This document shows positions 34,471 through 43,759 of a stretch of DNA of 46,229 nucleotides, in pieces. This stretch comes from CAYLXP01 sp964387425 (GTDB lineage Bacteria; Verrucomicrobiota; Kiritimatiellia; UBA8416): assembly GCA_964387425.1 (NCBI GenBank), contig CAYLXP010000014.1:1-46229 (forward strand), in the 5' to 3' direction. Position numbers and translations under genes: made by a program. The stretch's first letter is position 1. Each line of letters opens with the position of its first letter. Below the pieces are notes generated by a model. That model saw only the letters and a program-made list of their open reading frames with translations. It was not told the DNA's origin and made no database searches.

Positions 34471-37400
34471 ATGAAAGCATATCCAGACTTCCTGAAGGCT
34501 GGGGTGGCCTTGCTGATCGTCATCCTTATGGCGGGGTGTGCCGCGGACCAGGCCGAGCAGGCCGCCGAACAGTCCCCTGAACCCGAGGTGCTCCGGGAGG
34601 CAGCGAGTACCGCTCTTTCGGAGCCTGTCGACTTTAATGAGCATGTGCGTCCCATCCTTTCTGACAACTGTTTCGCGTGTCATGGACCGGACGTTGATAA
34701 CCAGAGAAGCGCATTTCGGCTGGACAGCCAGGAAGCCTCCCGAGCCAATCTCGCCGGCGAAGGCGAAGCCCCGCGTCATGGCATTGTACCGGGGAAGCCC
34801 GACGAGAGTCTGATCCTGGCGCGCATCCTGCACGAGGACCCTTCCCAGCGGATGCCGCCCCCGGCAGCCAAGAAGGTGATCACTCCCGACGAGGTGGCCA
34901 TCCTCCGTCAGTGGATCCTGGACGGAGCCGAGTACGAAGCGCATTGGGCTTTCGTGCCTCCTCTTAAACCGGAAGCGCCTACGGTGAAACGGGCTGATTG
35001 GGTGAGGAATGCGATCGACGCATTCGTCCTGGCCAGGCTGGAAGCCAAGGGAATCCAGCCTTCCCCGGAGGCGGACAAGGCAACCCTGGTCCGCAGGGTC
35101 TACCTGGATCTGTTGGGCCTGCCACCGAATCTCGAGGAGATGGAGGCGTTCCTGGCGGACAACTCGGAAACGGCCTACGAGAAGATGGTCGATCGGGCGC
35201 TGGCCTCCCCGCACTACGGGGAACGCCTGGCGATTGATTGGCTGGACGCTGCCCGCTACGGCGATTCCAATGCGATTCATGTTGATATGATGCGCACCAG
35301 TTGGCCCTGGCGGGACTGGGTGATCAACGCCTTCAACCGCAACATGCCCTACGATCAGTTCCTGATCGAACAGCTTGCGGGTGACCTATTGCCCGATGCG
35401 ACCGACCAGCAGAAGGTGGCCACCGCGTTTAACCGCAACCACGGGATCACCAATGAGGGTGGGGTCATCCCCGAGGAATTCCTGGTTGAATATGCCGTCG
35501 ACCGGGTCAGCACCATGGGTGCCGCGACGATGGGGCTGACTCTCGGGTGCGCGCGGTGCCACGATCACAAGTTCGATCCCATCACCCAGGACGATTTCTT
35601 CAGCCTCATGGCTTTCTTCAACAACATCCCGGAGAAAGGACTTGAGCAGCAGAACGAATTCCGTGCTCTGGCCTACCCGCCTTTTATCTATGTCTATACG
35701 GAGGAAGAGAAGAAACTCCGCGCGGCAGCGGACGAGATCCTGCAGGAAGCCGCCCGCCTGAAAGGCCTGAAGGAGAAACCGAAGGAGCACATCCCTGGAG
35801 ACGAGAAGGCCGTTGCCTGGGAGGCGCTGACCCTGGTCAAAGCCCACAGCGACAGGAAGAAGATCCCGGCTGTCGCGACCGCGGCGAACAATAAGCAGGC
35901 TAAACAGAAGGGCAGGAACGCGATCCTGCAACTCGAGGATAGCAAGCAGGTCCGCTTCCAACTGGACATCGGCACCGACGCGGCCCTCACGCTCAACTTC
36001 AAGGCGCCGACCAATGTGTTCAACACAATCCGCGTGGAGGCGGTAACTGCCGTGGCGAAACCCGGAAACAAGAACTTCAACGCCGAGGACCTGGACAGCG
36101 TCATCGCCGGAATCGAGGTCGAGTTCCGCACGGGCACGGCGACCCAGACCATTGACATCGTCGCCGGTTCCTCTTCGTTTGCCGCGCGAGAGGGGAGCGT
36201 GGATGCTGCGTTAGATAAGGACGCGGCCACCGTCTGGGACCTCGGGATGCCGGAGTTCAATCACCACTTCTTCCTGCAATTCAAAGAGCCCATCACACCC
36301 GAACAAGGGGAGTTGGCGATCCGGTTCCGGTATCGCGGTGGGCAACCGATGCAGAAGTTCTATAACGATCTAACCTTCTATGCGGGGAACAACTCGCACG
36401 GTCTCAACGAGCCGATGGCCCTCATCGCGACCGCGGAGCGACTGGAGTGGCACCGGGAGGCCTTGCTCATCAGCGGCTTCAGGATGGCCGGCAAGACCAC
36501 CCTCACGACGGCGGAGCTCACGCAGGCGCGGGCAGACGATAAGTACCTGGAGAAGACGGCCACACGCTGCATGGTGATGGAGGAGAAAGAGACCGTGGCC
36601 CCGACCTACGTGTTGGACCGCGGGCTCTACAATCGCCCCCTGAAGGACAGGCCGCGAGAGCGTATTACCCCGGCCGTGTTCGAGCCTATGCCTGCCGGCG
36701 CGCCCACGAACCGGCTGGGCCTGGCCCAGTGGCTTGTGTCTGATACCCACCCGTTGGCTGCCCGCTTCGCGGTGAACCGCTTCTGGCAGCAGTTGTTCCA
36801 GCATGGGATTGTGAGAACCGCCGACGACTTTGGTCTGCAGGGTGAGTCGCCGACGCATCCCGAGCTGCTGGACTACCTCGCCGTGGATTTCCGGGAGCAC
36901 GGCTGGGACGTTAAACGCCTGATCAAGCAGATGGTCATGAGCGCCACCTATCGCCAGTCCTCCAGGCAGCGGAAGGACCTCAAGAGCATTGACCCCGAAA
37001 ACCGGCTGCTCGCAGCCGCCCCACGCTATCGCCTGCCGGCCGAACTGATTCGCGACAATGCCCTGGCCGCCTCGGGGTTGCTGAACGACACCATCGGTGG
37101 CCCCAGCGTGAAGCCCTATCAGCCCGCGGGCCTGTGGCGCGAAAAGACGATGCGCCCCGGCAGCAACACCGGCACTTTCCGACGTGACACGGGCGAGAAC
37201 CTGTATCGCAGAGGTCTGTACACCTTTTGGAAGCAGGCTTCCCCACCACCGCAGATGGAACTCTTCGATGCCCCCTCGCGCGAAGCTTGTGTCATGAAGC
37301 GTAGGAAGACCAACACGCCTTTGCAGGCGCTCATGTTGATGAATGACGAAACGTACCTGGAGATTTCGCGGGAGCTCGCCACCCGGCTCTTCTCCGAGGT

Positions 37401-37674
37401 GCAGGGGGCCTGGGATGAGCAGCTCGCTGCGCGTATCGAACGCGGCCTGCAACTCGGCACGGGACGAAAACCATCGGAAGGTGAATTGGAACGCTGGGTT
37501 GCTTTCACCAAGGAAACGCACACGCGCTTCGCCGATAGCCCTGACGATGCTGCCGCTTATCTGAGCTATGGGGAAAAGCCGCGCGACGAGAGCATTCCCC
37601 AGATCGAGCTGGCGGCTCTGGCCTTCAGCATGTCCACCGTTCTCAACCTGGACGAAACCATAACCCGGGATTAG
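34471..37674 (+). CDS. PSCyt1-DUF1549-DUF1553 lipoprotein
   Basis: A 1,067-residue exported lipoprotein; the start at 34471 gives a signal peptide with lipobox L-M-A-G-C. A planctomycete-type cytochrome c domain (PSCyt1) binds haem at C67-x-x-C70-H71 (N-C-F-A-C-H-G-P-D), with R-M-P-P-P near the distal side. DUF1549 follows (about 175-385; A-I-D-A-F-V-L-A-R-L-E...L-L-G-L-P-P), then an insert that is partly Ig/jelly-roll-like. DUF1553 is C-terminal (about 745-1060; N-R-F-W-Q-Q-L-F-Q-H-G-I-V, D-D-F-G-L-Q-G-E-S-P-T-H-P-E-L-L-D). The biochemical role of the family is unknown. The gene is followed after 6 bp by its usual DUF1501 partner. Confidence 0.93.
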   Translation: MKAYPDFLKAGVALLIVILMAGCAADQAEQAAEQSPEPEVLREAASTALSEPVDFNEHVRPILSDNCFACHGPDVDNQRSAFRLDSQEASRANLAGEGEAPRHGIVPGKPDESLILARILHEDPSQRMPPPAAKKVITPDEVAILRQWILDGAEYEAHWAFVPPLKPEAPTVKRADWVRNAIDAFVLARLEAKGIQPSPEADKATLVRRVYLDLLGLPPNLEEMEAFLADNSETAYEKMVDRALASPHYGERLAIDWLDAARYGDSNAIHVDMMRTSWPWRDWVINAFNRNMPYDQFLIEQLAGDLLPDATDQQKVATAFNRNHGITNEGGVIPEEFLVEYAVDRVSTMGAATMGLTLGCARCHDHKFDPITQDDFFSLMAFFNNIPEKGLEQQNEFRALAYPPFIYVYTEEEKKLRAAADEILQEAARLKGLKEKPKEHIPGDEKAVAWEALTLVKAHSDRKKIPAVATAANNKQAKQKGRNAILQLEDSKQVRFQLDIGTDAALTLNFKAPTNVFNTIRVEAVTAVAKPGNKNFNAEDLDSVIAGIEVEFRTGTATQTIDIVAGSSSFAAREGSVDAALDKDAATVWDLGMPEFNHHFFLQFKEPITPEQGELAIRFRYRGGQPMQKFYNDLTFYAGNNSHGLNEPMALIATAERLEWHREALLISGFRMAGKTTLTTAELTQARADDKYLEKTATRCMVMEEKETVAPTYVLDRGLYNRPLKDRPRERITPAVFEPMPAGAPTNRLGLAQWLVSDTHPLAARFAVNRFWQQLFQHGIVRTADDFGLQGESPTHPELLDYLAVDFREHGWDVKRLIKQMVMSATYRQSSRQRKDLKSIDPENRLLAAAPRYRLPAELIRDNALAASGLLNDTIGGPSVKPYQPAGLWREKTMRPGSNTGTFRRDTGENLYRRGLYTFWKQASPPPQMELFDAPSREACVMKRRKTNTPLQALMLMNDETYLEISRELATRLFSEVQGAWDEQLAARIERGLQLGTGRKPSEGELERWVAFTKETHTRFADSPDDAAAYLSYGEKPRDESIPQIELAALAFSMSTVLNLDETITRD

Positions 37675-37680
37675 GCCATT

Positions 37681-39132
37681 ATGGATCCACGCGAAGACTA
37701 TTGCCTGAACATCAACCGGCGACAGTTCCTCGGTAAATCCGCCACCGGCATTGGGGCCCTGGCGCTGGGGTCGCTGGTGAACAACAAGCTGTTTGCCGGC
37801 TCGCCACTCGAACGCGGAGCTCTGGGAGCGCCTCACTTTGCCCCCAAGGCCAAGCGGGTGATCTACCTCTTTCAGAACGGTGGCCCGTCCCAGCACGACC
37901 TCTTCGAGTACAAGCCTGGTCTCATCGAAAAGTTCGACCAGGACCTTCCGGCATCCGTACGGGGCGATCAGCGTATCACCGGCATGACTTCCGGCCAGGC
38001 CCGGCTGCCCATCGCGCCGTCGATTTTCAAGTTCAACAGGTACGCGAACAATGAAGACGGCCAGTGGGTCTCCGAGCTGTATCCGCATACCGGCCAGATT
38101 GCGAAGGAACTCTGTGTCGTGCGCACGATGCACACCACTGCCATCAATCACGAGCCCGGCATCACTTTTCTACAAACGGGTTCCGAGCTTCCCGGCCGCC
38201 CCTCCTTTGGCTCCTGGGCGAGTTACGGCCTGGGCAGCGCGAACGAGAACCTGCCCGCCTTTGTTGTGATGATCAGCCAGGGCTTCGGCAATATGCAGGC
38301 CATTTCTTCGCGCATCTGGAGTTCCGGTTTCCTGCCCAGTGAACACCAGGGCGTGAACTTCCGGGGGTCGCAGAACCCGGTGCTCTTCCTCAAGGATCCC
38401 GAGGGCATCAGTCGCCGTGATCGCCGTCGCATGCTGGACCACTTGGCCTCGCTCAACCGCGAAGAAGCCGAGCGTTCGCAGGATCCTGAAGTGACGGCCC
38501 GCATCGCCCAGTACGAGATGGCATACCGCATGCAGATGTCGGTACCCGAACTGGCCGACTTCACGGGGGAATCGAAGGAGACCCTGGAGATGTACGGTCC
38601 GAATGTCACGACGCCGGGTTCCTTCGCATCCAATTGTCTGATGGCGCGCAGGCTTGCCGAACGGGGCGTTCGCTTCATCCAGCTGTACAACCGCGGCTGG
38701 GATCAGCATGGGAATCTCCCGCGCGATATTCGAAAGCAGGCCGAGGCCACCGATCAGCCCCAGGCTGCCCTGGTCAAGGACCTGAAACAGCGCGGGATGC
38801 TGGACGACACCATCGTGATCTGGGGCGGTGAATTCGGACGTACGACGTATTGCCAGGGCGCCTTGAGCAAAACGAACTACGGGCGCGATCATCATCCCCG
38901 CTGCTTCACGATGTGGTTTGCCGGCGGGGGCATCAAGCCCGGTGTCAGTTACGGCAGGACAGACGACTACGGCTACAATATCGTAGAGAACCCCATGCAC
39001 GTGCATGACCTTCATGCAACACTTTTGCACCTGATGGGTATCGACCATGAACGGCTCGTCTTCCGCCACCAGGGGCGGGATTTCCGCCTGACCGACGTGC
39101 ACGGGCATGTCGTTCACGATCTACTCGCGTAA
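37681..39132 (+). CDS. DUF1501 protein with Tat-like signal
   Basis: A 483-residue protein of the DUF1501 family, related to the alkaline-phosphatase/sulfatase fold. The N-terminus has a twin-arginine signal, N-R-R-Q-F-L-G-K-S, followed by a hydrophobic stretch, suggesting folded, possibly metal-loaded, export. Recognisable blocks are L-F-Q-N-G-G-P-S-Q-H-D-L-F-E, H-E-P-G-I-T-F-L-Q-T-G, W-D-Q-H-G-N-L, W-G-G-E-F-G-R-T and N-Y-G-R-D-H-H-P, whose Asp/His residues resemble metal ligands of the phosphatase fold. DUF1501 genes almost always lie beside PSCyt1-DUF1549-DUF1553 genes in PVC bacteria, as here with 6-bp spacings on both sides. Confidence 0.94.
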   Translation: MDPREDYCLNINRRQFLGKSATGIGALALGSLVNNKLFAGSPLERGALGAPHFAPKAKRVIYLFQNGGPSQHDLFEYKPGLIEKFDQDLPASVRGDQRITGMTSGQARLPIAPSIFKFNRYANNEDGQWVSELYPHTGQIAKELCVVRTMHTTAINHEPGITFLQTGSELPGRPSFGSWASYGLGSANENLPAFVVMISQGFGNMQAISSRIWSSGFLPSEHQGVNFRGSQNPVLFLKDPEGISRRDRRRMLDHLASLNREEAERSQDPEVTARIAQYEMAYRMQMSVPELADFTGESKETLEMYGPNVTTPGSFASNCLMARRLAERGVRFIQLYNRGWDQHGNLPRDIRKQAEATDQPQAALVKDLKQRGMLDDTIVIWGGEFGRTTYCQGALSKTNYGRDHHPRCFTMWFAGGGIKPGVSYGRTDDYGYNIVENPMHVHDLHATLLHLMGIDHERLVFRHQGRDFRLTDVHGHVVHDLLA

Positions 39133-39138
39133 GGAGGC

Positions 39139-41184
39139 ATGTTGAAAGACTCACAGCGTTTGCTCCTGAAGCCCATGGAGATCGTTGCTATCGTAGCCTC
39201 GGTCCTTGTCCTCCTGGCCGGGCTCTACCCTTACCCCGCGGTCTCTCACGACCTCGTCATCTTCTTAGGTCGCTTCCACCCCCTCATCGTGCACATGCCG
39301 ATTGGCTTCATTACCGCGGTGTTCCTTTTGCAGATCGTCGGCATCTTCAGCAAGTCCTATTTCCGCCTGGGCATCCGCATCCTGCTGTTCTTTACGATCA
39401 TTAGCGCCGTTCTCTCGACGGCCGCCGGTGTCCTGCTCGCCGTTCCGGGGGGATACGATAAGGCCTTGCTGGAAGAGCACCGTCGACTTGGCGTTGCGAC
39501 CAGTGTGGCCTGCATCTGGGTGTTTACTGCGCACCTATCGAAGCGCTGGGGAAGCGGCGTGATATATGCGGTCTGCCTGTTGATCTGCATGGGGCTGGTG
39601 GGCGCCGCGGGGCATTTGGGCGGTGCCTTGACGCATGGTGAGGACTATCTCACCGCCTACCTGCCTGAATTCCTGGGCGGGGAGCCGCAGCCCGAATTGA
39701 TCGATGCCGGCAGCAAAGATGACGCCACGATCCTCGGGCGGGTGGTGCAGCCCATTTTCGATGCCAAGTGCGTGGCCTGTCATGGCCCCGGCAAAGACGC
39801 AGGCGGTCTGCGCATGGACACGCTTGACGCCCTGCTGGCGGGCGGAAAGCACGGTCCGTCCGTTCTGCCGAACAACGCGGCGGAGAGCCCGGTCATTCAG
39901 CGCGCCCTGTTGCCACTTGATGCCAAGGGACACATGCCTCCCAAGGGGCGAAGCCAGTTAAGCGAGGCGGAGCTGGAAGTAATCGGCTGGTGGATTGATC
40001 AGGGCGCGTCCGAACGCATGTCCCTGGAAACTGGCCTACCCTCCGACGCGGCGGTTGCCTTAATGGAGAGCACGCTCGGCTTCGCCGTCGCGGACCCGAA
40101 ACTGGAGATGCTTGCCTGGGAAGATGTAGTCCGGGCCAGCGAGGCCCTGCAGGGCAGCGCTGGGCTGCACATCCGGCGGGTCGCCCTGGACTCGGCGATG
40201 CTGGATGTCTTTTTTGAGCCCACGACCAACAGCATCGACGAGCAGGTCGCCGAGCTCGACCCCATCAAGGCCAACATCACTTTGTTGGACCTGGGCAATA
40301 CGACCTTTAGCGACGCTGCGCTTGAGCAGGTCGGCACTCTTCTCAACCTCGAACAGCTTCGTCTTCACAACACCCCTATGACCGACGAGGGCATCCGCCA
40401 TCTCCGGAAGCTGCGCCGGCTGCGGAAGATCAACCTCTACGGTACAGAGGTCACCGATACCGCGCTGGAGACCCTGGAGACGCTCCCGGAACTCAAGCAG
40501 GTCGTCGCCTGGGAAACCCGCGTCAGCCCGGATGCCGCCGAGGCCTTTGTACGCGCCAGGAACCCCGAGCAGCAGAGGCGCGAGATCGAAAGTCAAATCG
40601 ATGAGCTGGAGGCGGAGCTCCGATCGATGCACGTGGAAGTCATCGGCGTTAAGGAGGAGACTCCGGTCCCGAGCGAGGCTGCGGGTGAGCTTTACGGGGA
40701 TCCGGTCGCGGCATCCGCGTCCACTGAGTTCTCTGAGAAGTATGCCGTCGGCAAACTCTACGACGGCGACATCGGGCTGGATGACATTGACGGGCCTGAT
40801 CGCCAGGGGGGTGATTATGCAGGGCTGGGGCGGGGCCCTCATGTCGTACACTACGACATGGGCACCAACATCACGTTCAACGGCATCCTCTATGCGAACC
40901 GGCTTAACGTAGGCGATAAGGTCGCCCAGATTGAGTTCTGGGTTGCCGACACCAATGCCGGTCCCGCCAAGATCGACATGCCGATCCTTGACCAAGCCGC
41001 CGCCTACACACTGCACGTGGAAGAGAGCGCCCATGGCGAACGGGCTCTCAAGCAGTATGGATTCACTAATGCCCTTTCCGGCCGGCACATCGTGATGCGA
41101 TTGACCGGTGCAACCAACGCAACTGCCAACCCGGGCGGCTTCGAACTGATCCTGGGGCGGTTTCCGAAGGACGTGGATCCCTGA
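39139..41184 (+). CDS. Membrane cytochrome c protein with LRR and C-terminal beta domain
   Basis: A 681-residue inner-membrane protein, third gene of the operon, with AAGGAGG before the ATG. The N-terminal third has about five helices of DUF2231-like type (G-R-F-H-P-L-I-V-H-M-P-I-G-F; these His may bind haem b). A planctomycete-type cytochrome c domain binds haem at C211-x-x-C214-H215 (K-C-V-A-C-H-G-P-G), with G-H-M-P-P-K-G as probable distal Met. Leucine-rich repeats follow (about 375-460; L-x-x-L-x-x-L-x-L-x-N-T), then a short coiled coil (E-I-E-S-Q-I-D-E-L-E-A-E-L) and a jelly-roll-like C-terminal domain (about 530-680). It likely passes electrons between the membrane and the PSCyt1 lipoprotein; this is inferred from gene order. 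Confidence 0.9.
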   Translation: MLKDSQRLLLKPMEIVAIVASVLVLLAGLYPYPAVSHDLVIFLGRFHPLIVHMPIGFITAVFLLQIVGIFSKSYFRLGIRILLFFTIISAVLSTAAGVLLAVPGGYDKALLEEHRRLGVATSVACIWVFTAHLSKRWGSGVIYAVCLLICMGLVGAAGHLGGALTHGEDYLTAYLPEFLGGEPQPELIDAGSKDDATILGRVVQPIFDAKCVACHGPGKDAGGLRMDTLDALLAGGKHGPSVLPNNAAESPVIQRALLPLDAKGHMPPKGRSQLSEAELEVIGWWIDQGASERMSLETGLPSDAAVALMESTLGFAVADPKLEMLAWEDVVRASEALQGSAGLHIRRVALDSAMLDVFFEPTTNSIDEQVAELDPIKANITLLDLGNTTFSDAALEQVGTLLNLEQLRLHNTPMTDEGIRHLRKLRRLRKINLYGTEVTDTALETLETLPELKQVVAWETRVSPDAAEAFVRARNPEQQRREIESQIDELEAELRSMHVEVIGVKEETPVPSEAAGELYGDPVAASASTEFSEKYAVGKLYDGDIGLDDIDGPDRQGGDYAGLGRGPHVVHYDMGTNITFNGILYANRLNVGDKVAQIEFWVADTNAGPAKIDMPILDQAAAYTLHVEESAHGERALKQYGFTNALSGRHIVMRLTGATNATANPGGFELILGRFPKDVDP

Positions 41185-41193
41185 GCGCCCGGT

Positions 41194-41273
41194 GTTCTCA
41201 TCCCCCCTGAAAAAGAAAAGCCGCCTTGAGATTTCAAGACGGCTTCAAAAAACATGGCGGAGAAGGGGGGATT
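41194..41273. repeat. 80-bp direct repeat containing tRNA-Ser 3' end, copy 1
   Basis: Identical over 80 bp to 41362-41441, offset 168 bp. It contains the last part of the tRNA-Ser gene (acceptor strand, CCA and part of the T arm) and the downstream terminator. This copy lacks the rest of the tRNA. It resembles an attachment-site duplication left by integration at a tRNA gene, or a tandem duplication. Confidence 0.88.
41218..41245 (-). terminator. Rho-independent terminator in repeat copy 1
   Basis: A 28-nt hairpin (AAGCCGCCTTGA against TTCAAGACGGCTT, one wobble) with a T-rich run on the minus strand just after it. It is the duplicate of the terminator after tRNA-Ser. Confidence 0.7.
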
Positions 41274-41361
41274 GCTGCGCCCCGGGGACGGGGCTTGGCC
41301 CTGCGGGCGCTGCACATGGGAATGTGCAGCCTGTCGCTTCGCTCGCGAACCCCCTCCGGGG

Positions 41362-41441
41362 GTTCTCATCCCCCCTGAAAAAGAAAAGCCGCCTTGAGAT
41401 TTCAAGACGGCTTCAAAAAACATGGCGGAGAAGGGGGGATT
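41362..41441. repeat. 80-bp direct repeat containing tRNA-Ser 3' end, copy 2
   Basis: The native copy: it overlaps the 3' end of the complete tRNA-Ser gene and its terminator. The 88 bp between the copies hold a short 9-bp hairpin (GCTGCACAT / ATGTGCAGC) and no gene. Confidence 0.88.
41386..41413 (-). terminator. Rho-independent terminator of tRNA-Ser
   Basis: Ten bases after the encoded CCA on the minus strand: 12-bp hairpin AAGCCGTCTTGA / TCAAGGCGGCTT followed by TTCTTTTT. Confidence 0.8.
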
Positions 41442-41514
41442 CGAACCCCCGGTACCCCCTTAGGAGTACAATGGATTAGCAATCCACCGCTTTAAACCAC
41501 TCAGCCACCTCTCC
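41423..41514 (-). tRNA. tRNA-Ser(GCU)
   Basis: A 92-nt type II tRNA with encoded CCA. The acceptor stem GGAGAGG pairs with CTTCTCC (one G-U), discriminator G. The D arm begins GGCTGAGTGG, and the anticodon loop GATTGCTAATC gives anticodon GCU (41478-41480). A long variable arm (GTACTCCTAAGGGGGTAC) is typical of tRNA-Ser, and the T loop is GTTCGAATC. Its 3' end is duplicated 168 bp away. Confidence 0.97.
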
Positions 41515-41583
41515 GCAGCTAATGGGGGGCATACGATAGACGTTGAAGGGGAGAAACACAAGCGCAGAAAAGCCCAGTTCAGA

Positions 41584-43572
41584 ATGCCGGTTGATGGTGG
41601 TAGAACGATTGGCTATAAAGGACGGGTGCCGGAAACGAAATCCCATCCGAATCTACCCGAACTGACGGTCAAGTCGGTCTTGCTCGGCATTGTGCTGTCG
41701 ATGGTATTGGCATCGTCAATGGCCTACCTCGGGCTGTTTGCAGGCATGACCATCTCGGCGTCGATTCCGGCCGCAGTGGTTTCGATGGGCATCCTGCGGC
41801 TATGTCGTAAACACACCGTCTTCGAAAACAACATCGTCCAAACCGCGGCCTCCGCGGGCGAATCGCTGGCAGCCGGCGTGATCTTTACCCTGCCGGCACT
41901 CGTCATCATGGGCAGCTGGGAGCGCTTTGGCTATCTTTGGGTTACCCTGATCGCCGGCTTCGGCGGACTGCTGGGCGTGCTGTTCACCATCCCGCTGCGG
42001 CGTGCGCTGATCGTCGAAAGCGATCTGAAGTTCCCCGAAGGCATCGCGACGGCCGAGGTGCTGCGTACCGGCGAACGCGGCGGTGCTGAGATCCTGCACA
42101 TCGTCAAGTCGGCCCTGGCCGGTGCACTTTACAAACTGGGTTCGGGCGGACTTCGCCTCTGGCCGGAGGTCGCCGAGACCGCGGGACGTGCCGGGAACTC
42201 GGTGGTCTACTTTGGCTCCAACCTCAGCCCCGCCCTGCTGGCGGTCGGCTATATCGTCGGAATCAACGTGGCAGTACTCATGCTGGTCGGTGGCCTCGTC
42301 AACTGGTTCATCGCCATCCCCGTGATTGCGGCTTCGCAGCCGTGGCCGGTGGTCGATGGTGAAGCCATGGCCGCGGGTGACTATGCCTGGATGCTGTGGT
42401 CTACCCAGACCCGCTACCTTGGCGTTGGCGGCATGATGGTCGGCGGCCTCTGGACTATCATCAGAATGCGCGGCTCGCTGGTTTCCGGCATCCGTAGCGG
42501 ACTCAAGGCCTACCGCAGGCTTGGCCAGGGACAGACCATGGATCGCACCGAGAAGGATGTGCCGATGAAGTGGGTGCTTATCCTGATCATCGCCTCCATT
42601 GTTCCGCTCTTTCTGCTCTACCAGTCGTTTGTTATGAAGGTCACGGTTGCCTTGCCAATGGCGTTGACCATGCTGGTGACCGGCTTTCTCTTCTCCGCCG
42701 TTGCGGGCTACATGGCCGGGCTGGTTGGTTCCTCCAATAATCCGATCTCCGGCGTGACCATCGCCACCGTCACCGTTTCAGCGCTCCTACTGCTCCTGCT
42801 TATGGGAAAAGGCGCCGAGAACGGTGCCCCCGCCGCCATTATTATCGGCGCGGTCGTCTGCTGCGCTGCCGCCATCGCCGGCGACAACATGCAGGATCTG
42901 AAGGCAGGATACATCATCAAGGCCACCCCGTGGAAACAGCAGCTTATGCAGATGGTGGGTACACTCTCTGCTGCACTCGTGCTTGCCCCGGTGTTGATGC
43001 TGCTGCTCAACGCTTACGGTTTCGCCGGCCACGAATCGGCTAAGGCCAATCCGCTGATCGCCGCGCAGGCCAACCTGATGGCCGCCGTCGCCAAGGGCGT
43101 CTTTGACGGCGACTTACCATGGAACATCATTGGCATCGGCGCACTCTTTGCCGTGGGCGTGATTGTACTCGATGAGTATCTCGCCAAACGCGGCACATCG
43201 TTCCGCGCGCCGGTACTCGCCGTTACCATCGGCGTCTATCTCCCCTTCGAGCTCGAAGTCCCCATCTTTATCGGGGGCCTCCTGAGCCTGGCCATCGCCC
43301 GTTTCAAGCAGAATCGGGGATTCCAATCCCTGGAAACCGAAACGTCCAATCGCGGCGGCCTGCTGTTTGCCTCCGGCCTCATCACCGGTGAAGCTCTCGC
43401 CGGTATCCTGCTTGCCATCCCCATTGTTGCCGCCGGCAATCCCGACATCCTCGCGCTGTTCGATCACCCCCCAACACCTGGAACTTTCGCCGGCATCCTC
43501 CTGCTCGCCGTCGTCGCCGCCTGGCTTTGCAGAGTCGCCACGGCAAGGATGGGAGGAGGCGTTAGGCGCTAG
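41584..43572 (+). CDS. OPT-family oligopeptide transporter
   Basis: A 662-residue polytopic inner-membrane transporter of the OPT/YSL superfamily, importing small peptides or metal-chelates. The N-terminal block P-E-L-T-V-K-S-V-L-L-G-I-V-L...M-A-Y-L-G-L-F-A-G-M-T-I-S-A-S-I-P-A is diagnostic. Further conserved parts are E-N-N-I-V-Q-T-A-A-S-A-G-E-S-L-A-A-G-V-I-F-T-L-P-A, K-F-P-E-G-I-A-T-A-E-V-L, V-G-S-S-N-N-P-I-S-G-V-T-I-A-T and A-G-D-N-M-Q-D-L-K-A-G-Y, where N-P-I-S-G is the family signature. About 14-16 helices are expected; length is normal. It is oriented away from the tRNA gene. The peptide or chelate preference cannot be told. Confidence 0.94.
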   Translation: MPVDGGRTIGYKGRVPETKSHPNLPELTVKSVLLGIVLSMVLASSMAYLGLFAGMTISASIPAAVVSMGILRLCRKHTVFENNIVQTAASAGESLAAGVIFTLPALVIMGSWERFGYLWVTLIAGFGGLLGVLFTIPLRRALIVESDLKFPEGIATAEVLRTGERGGAEILHIVKSALAGALYKLGSGGLRLWPEVAETAGRAGNSVVYFGSNLSPALLAVGYIVGINVAVLMLVGGLVNWFIAIPVIAASQPWPVVDGEAMAAGDYAWMLWSTQTRYLGVGGMMVGGLWTIIRMRGSLVSGIRSGLKAYRRLGQGQTMDRTEKDVPMKWVLILIIASIVPLFLLYQSFVMKVTVALPMALTMLVTGFLFSAVAGYMAGLVGSSNNPISGVTIATVTVSALLLLLLMGKGAENGAPAAIIIGAVVCCAAAIAGDNMQDLKAGYIIKATPWKQQLMQMVGTLSAALVLAPVLMLLLNAYGFAGHESAKANPLIAAQANLMAAVAKGVFDGDLPWNIIGIGALFAVGVIVLDEYLAKRGTSFRAPVLAVTIGVYLPFELEVPIFIGGLLSLAIARFKQNRGFQSLETETSNRGGLLFASGLITGEALAGILLAIPIVAAGNPDILALFDHPPTPGTFAGILLLAVVAAWLCRVATARMGGGVRR

Positions 43573-43576
43573 GCTT

Positions 43577-43619
43577 TAGTAGCTAGGTTGGAGAATGGAG
43601 ACCTAACTCCTAGCTACTA
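43577..43619. repeat. Inverted CCTAGCTACTA repeat
   Basis: TAGTAGCTAGG (43577-43587) and its exact complement CCTAGCTACTA (43609-43619) form an 11-bp stem just after the OPT gene, with looser similarity around them. Another word-like intergenic repeat. Confidence 0.65.
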
Positions 43620-43633
43620 GCTCCTAATCACTC

Positions 43634-43680
43634 CTCTTTGCGCTGGGGTACAGCGCAAAGAGCTCAGGTCGTCCTGAGCT
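43634..43680. terminator. Two tandem GC-rich hairpins after the OPT gene
   Basis: A perfect 12-bp stem (CTCTTTGCGCTG / CAGCGCAAAGAG, loop GGGTA) at 43634-43662 is followed at once by an 8-bp hairpin AGCTCAGG / CCTGAGCT at 43661-43680. Neither has a strong U-run, so termination is possible but unproven. Confidence 0.45.
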
Positions 43681-43759
43681 TGAACTGATAGGTATCCCGG
43701 CTATAGTCCGAATCGAAATCGGCACTCAGTAGTAATTCGAAGGAGGTAGTGCCATAGTT

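Noticed and set aside
36370..38151. 593-codon minus-strand open frame
   Set aside because: Antisense across two well-supported genes (DUF1553 and DUF1501); a GC-skew shadow with no recognisable domain.
41192..41479. 95-codon plus-strand frame across the tRNA repeats
   Set aside because: It merely translates the duplicated terminator and antisense tRNA sequence; the repeated peptide mirrors the 168-bp duplication.
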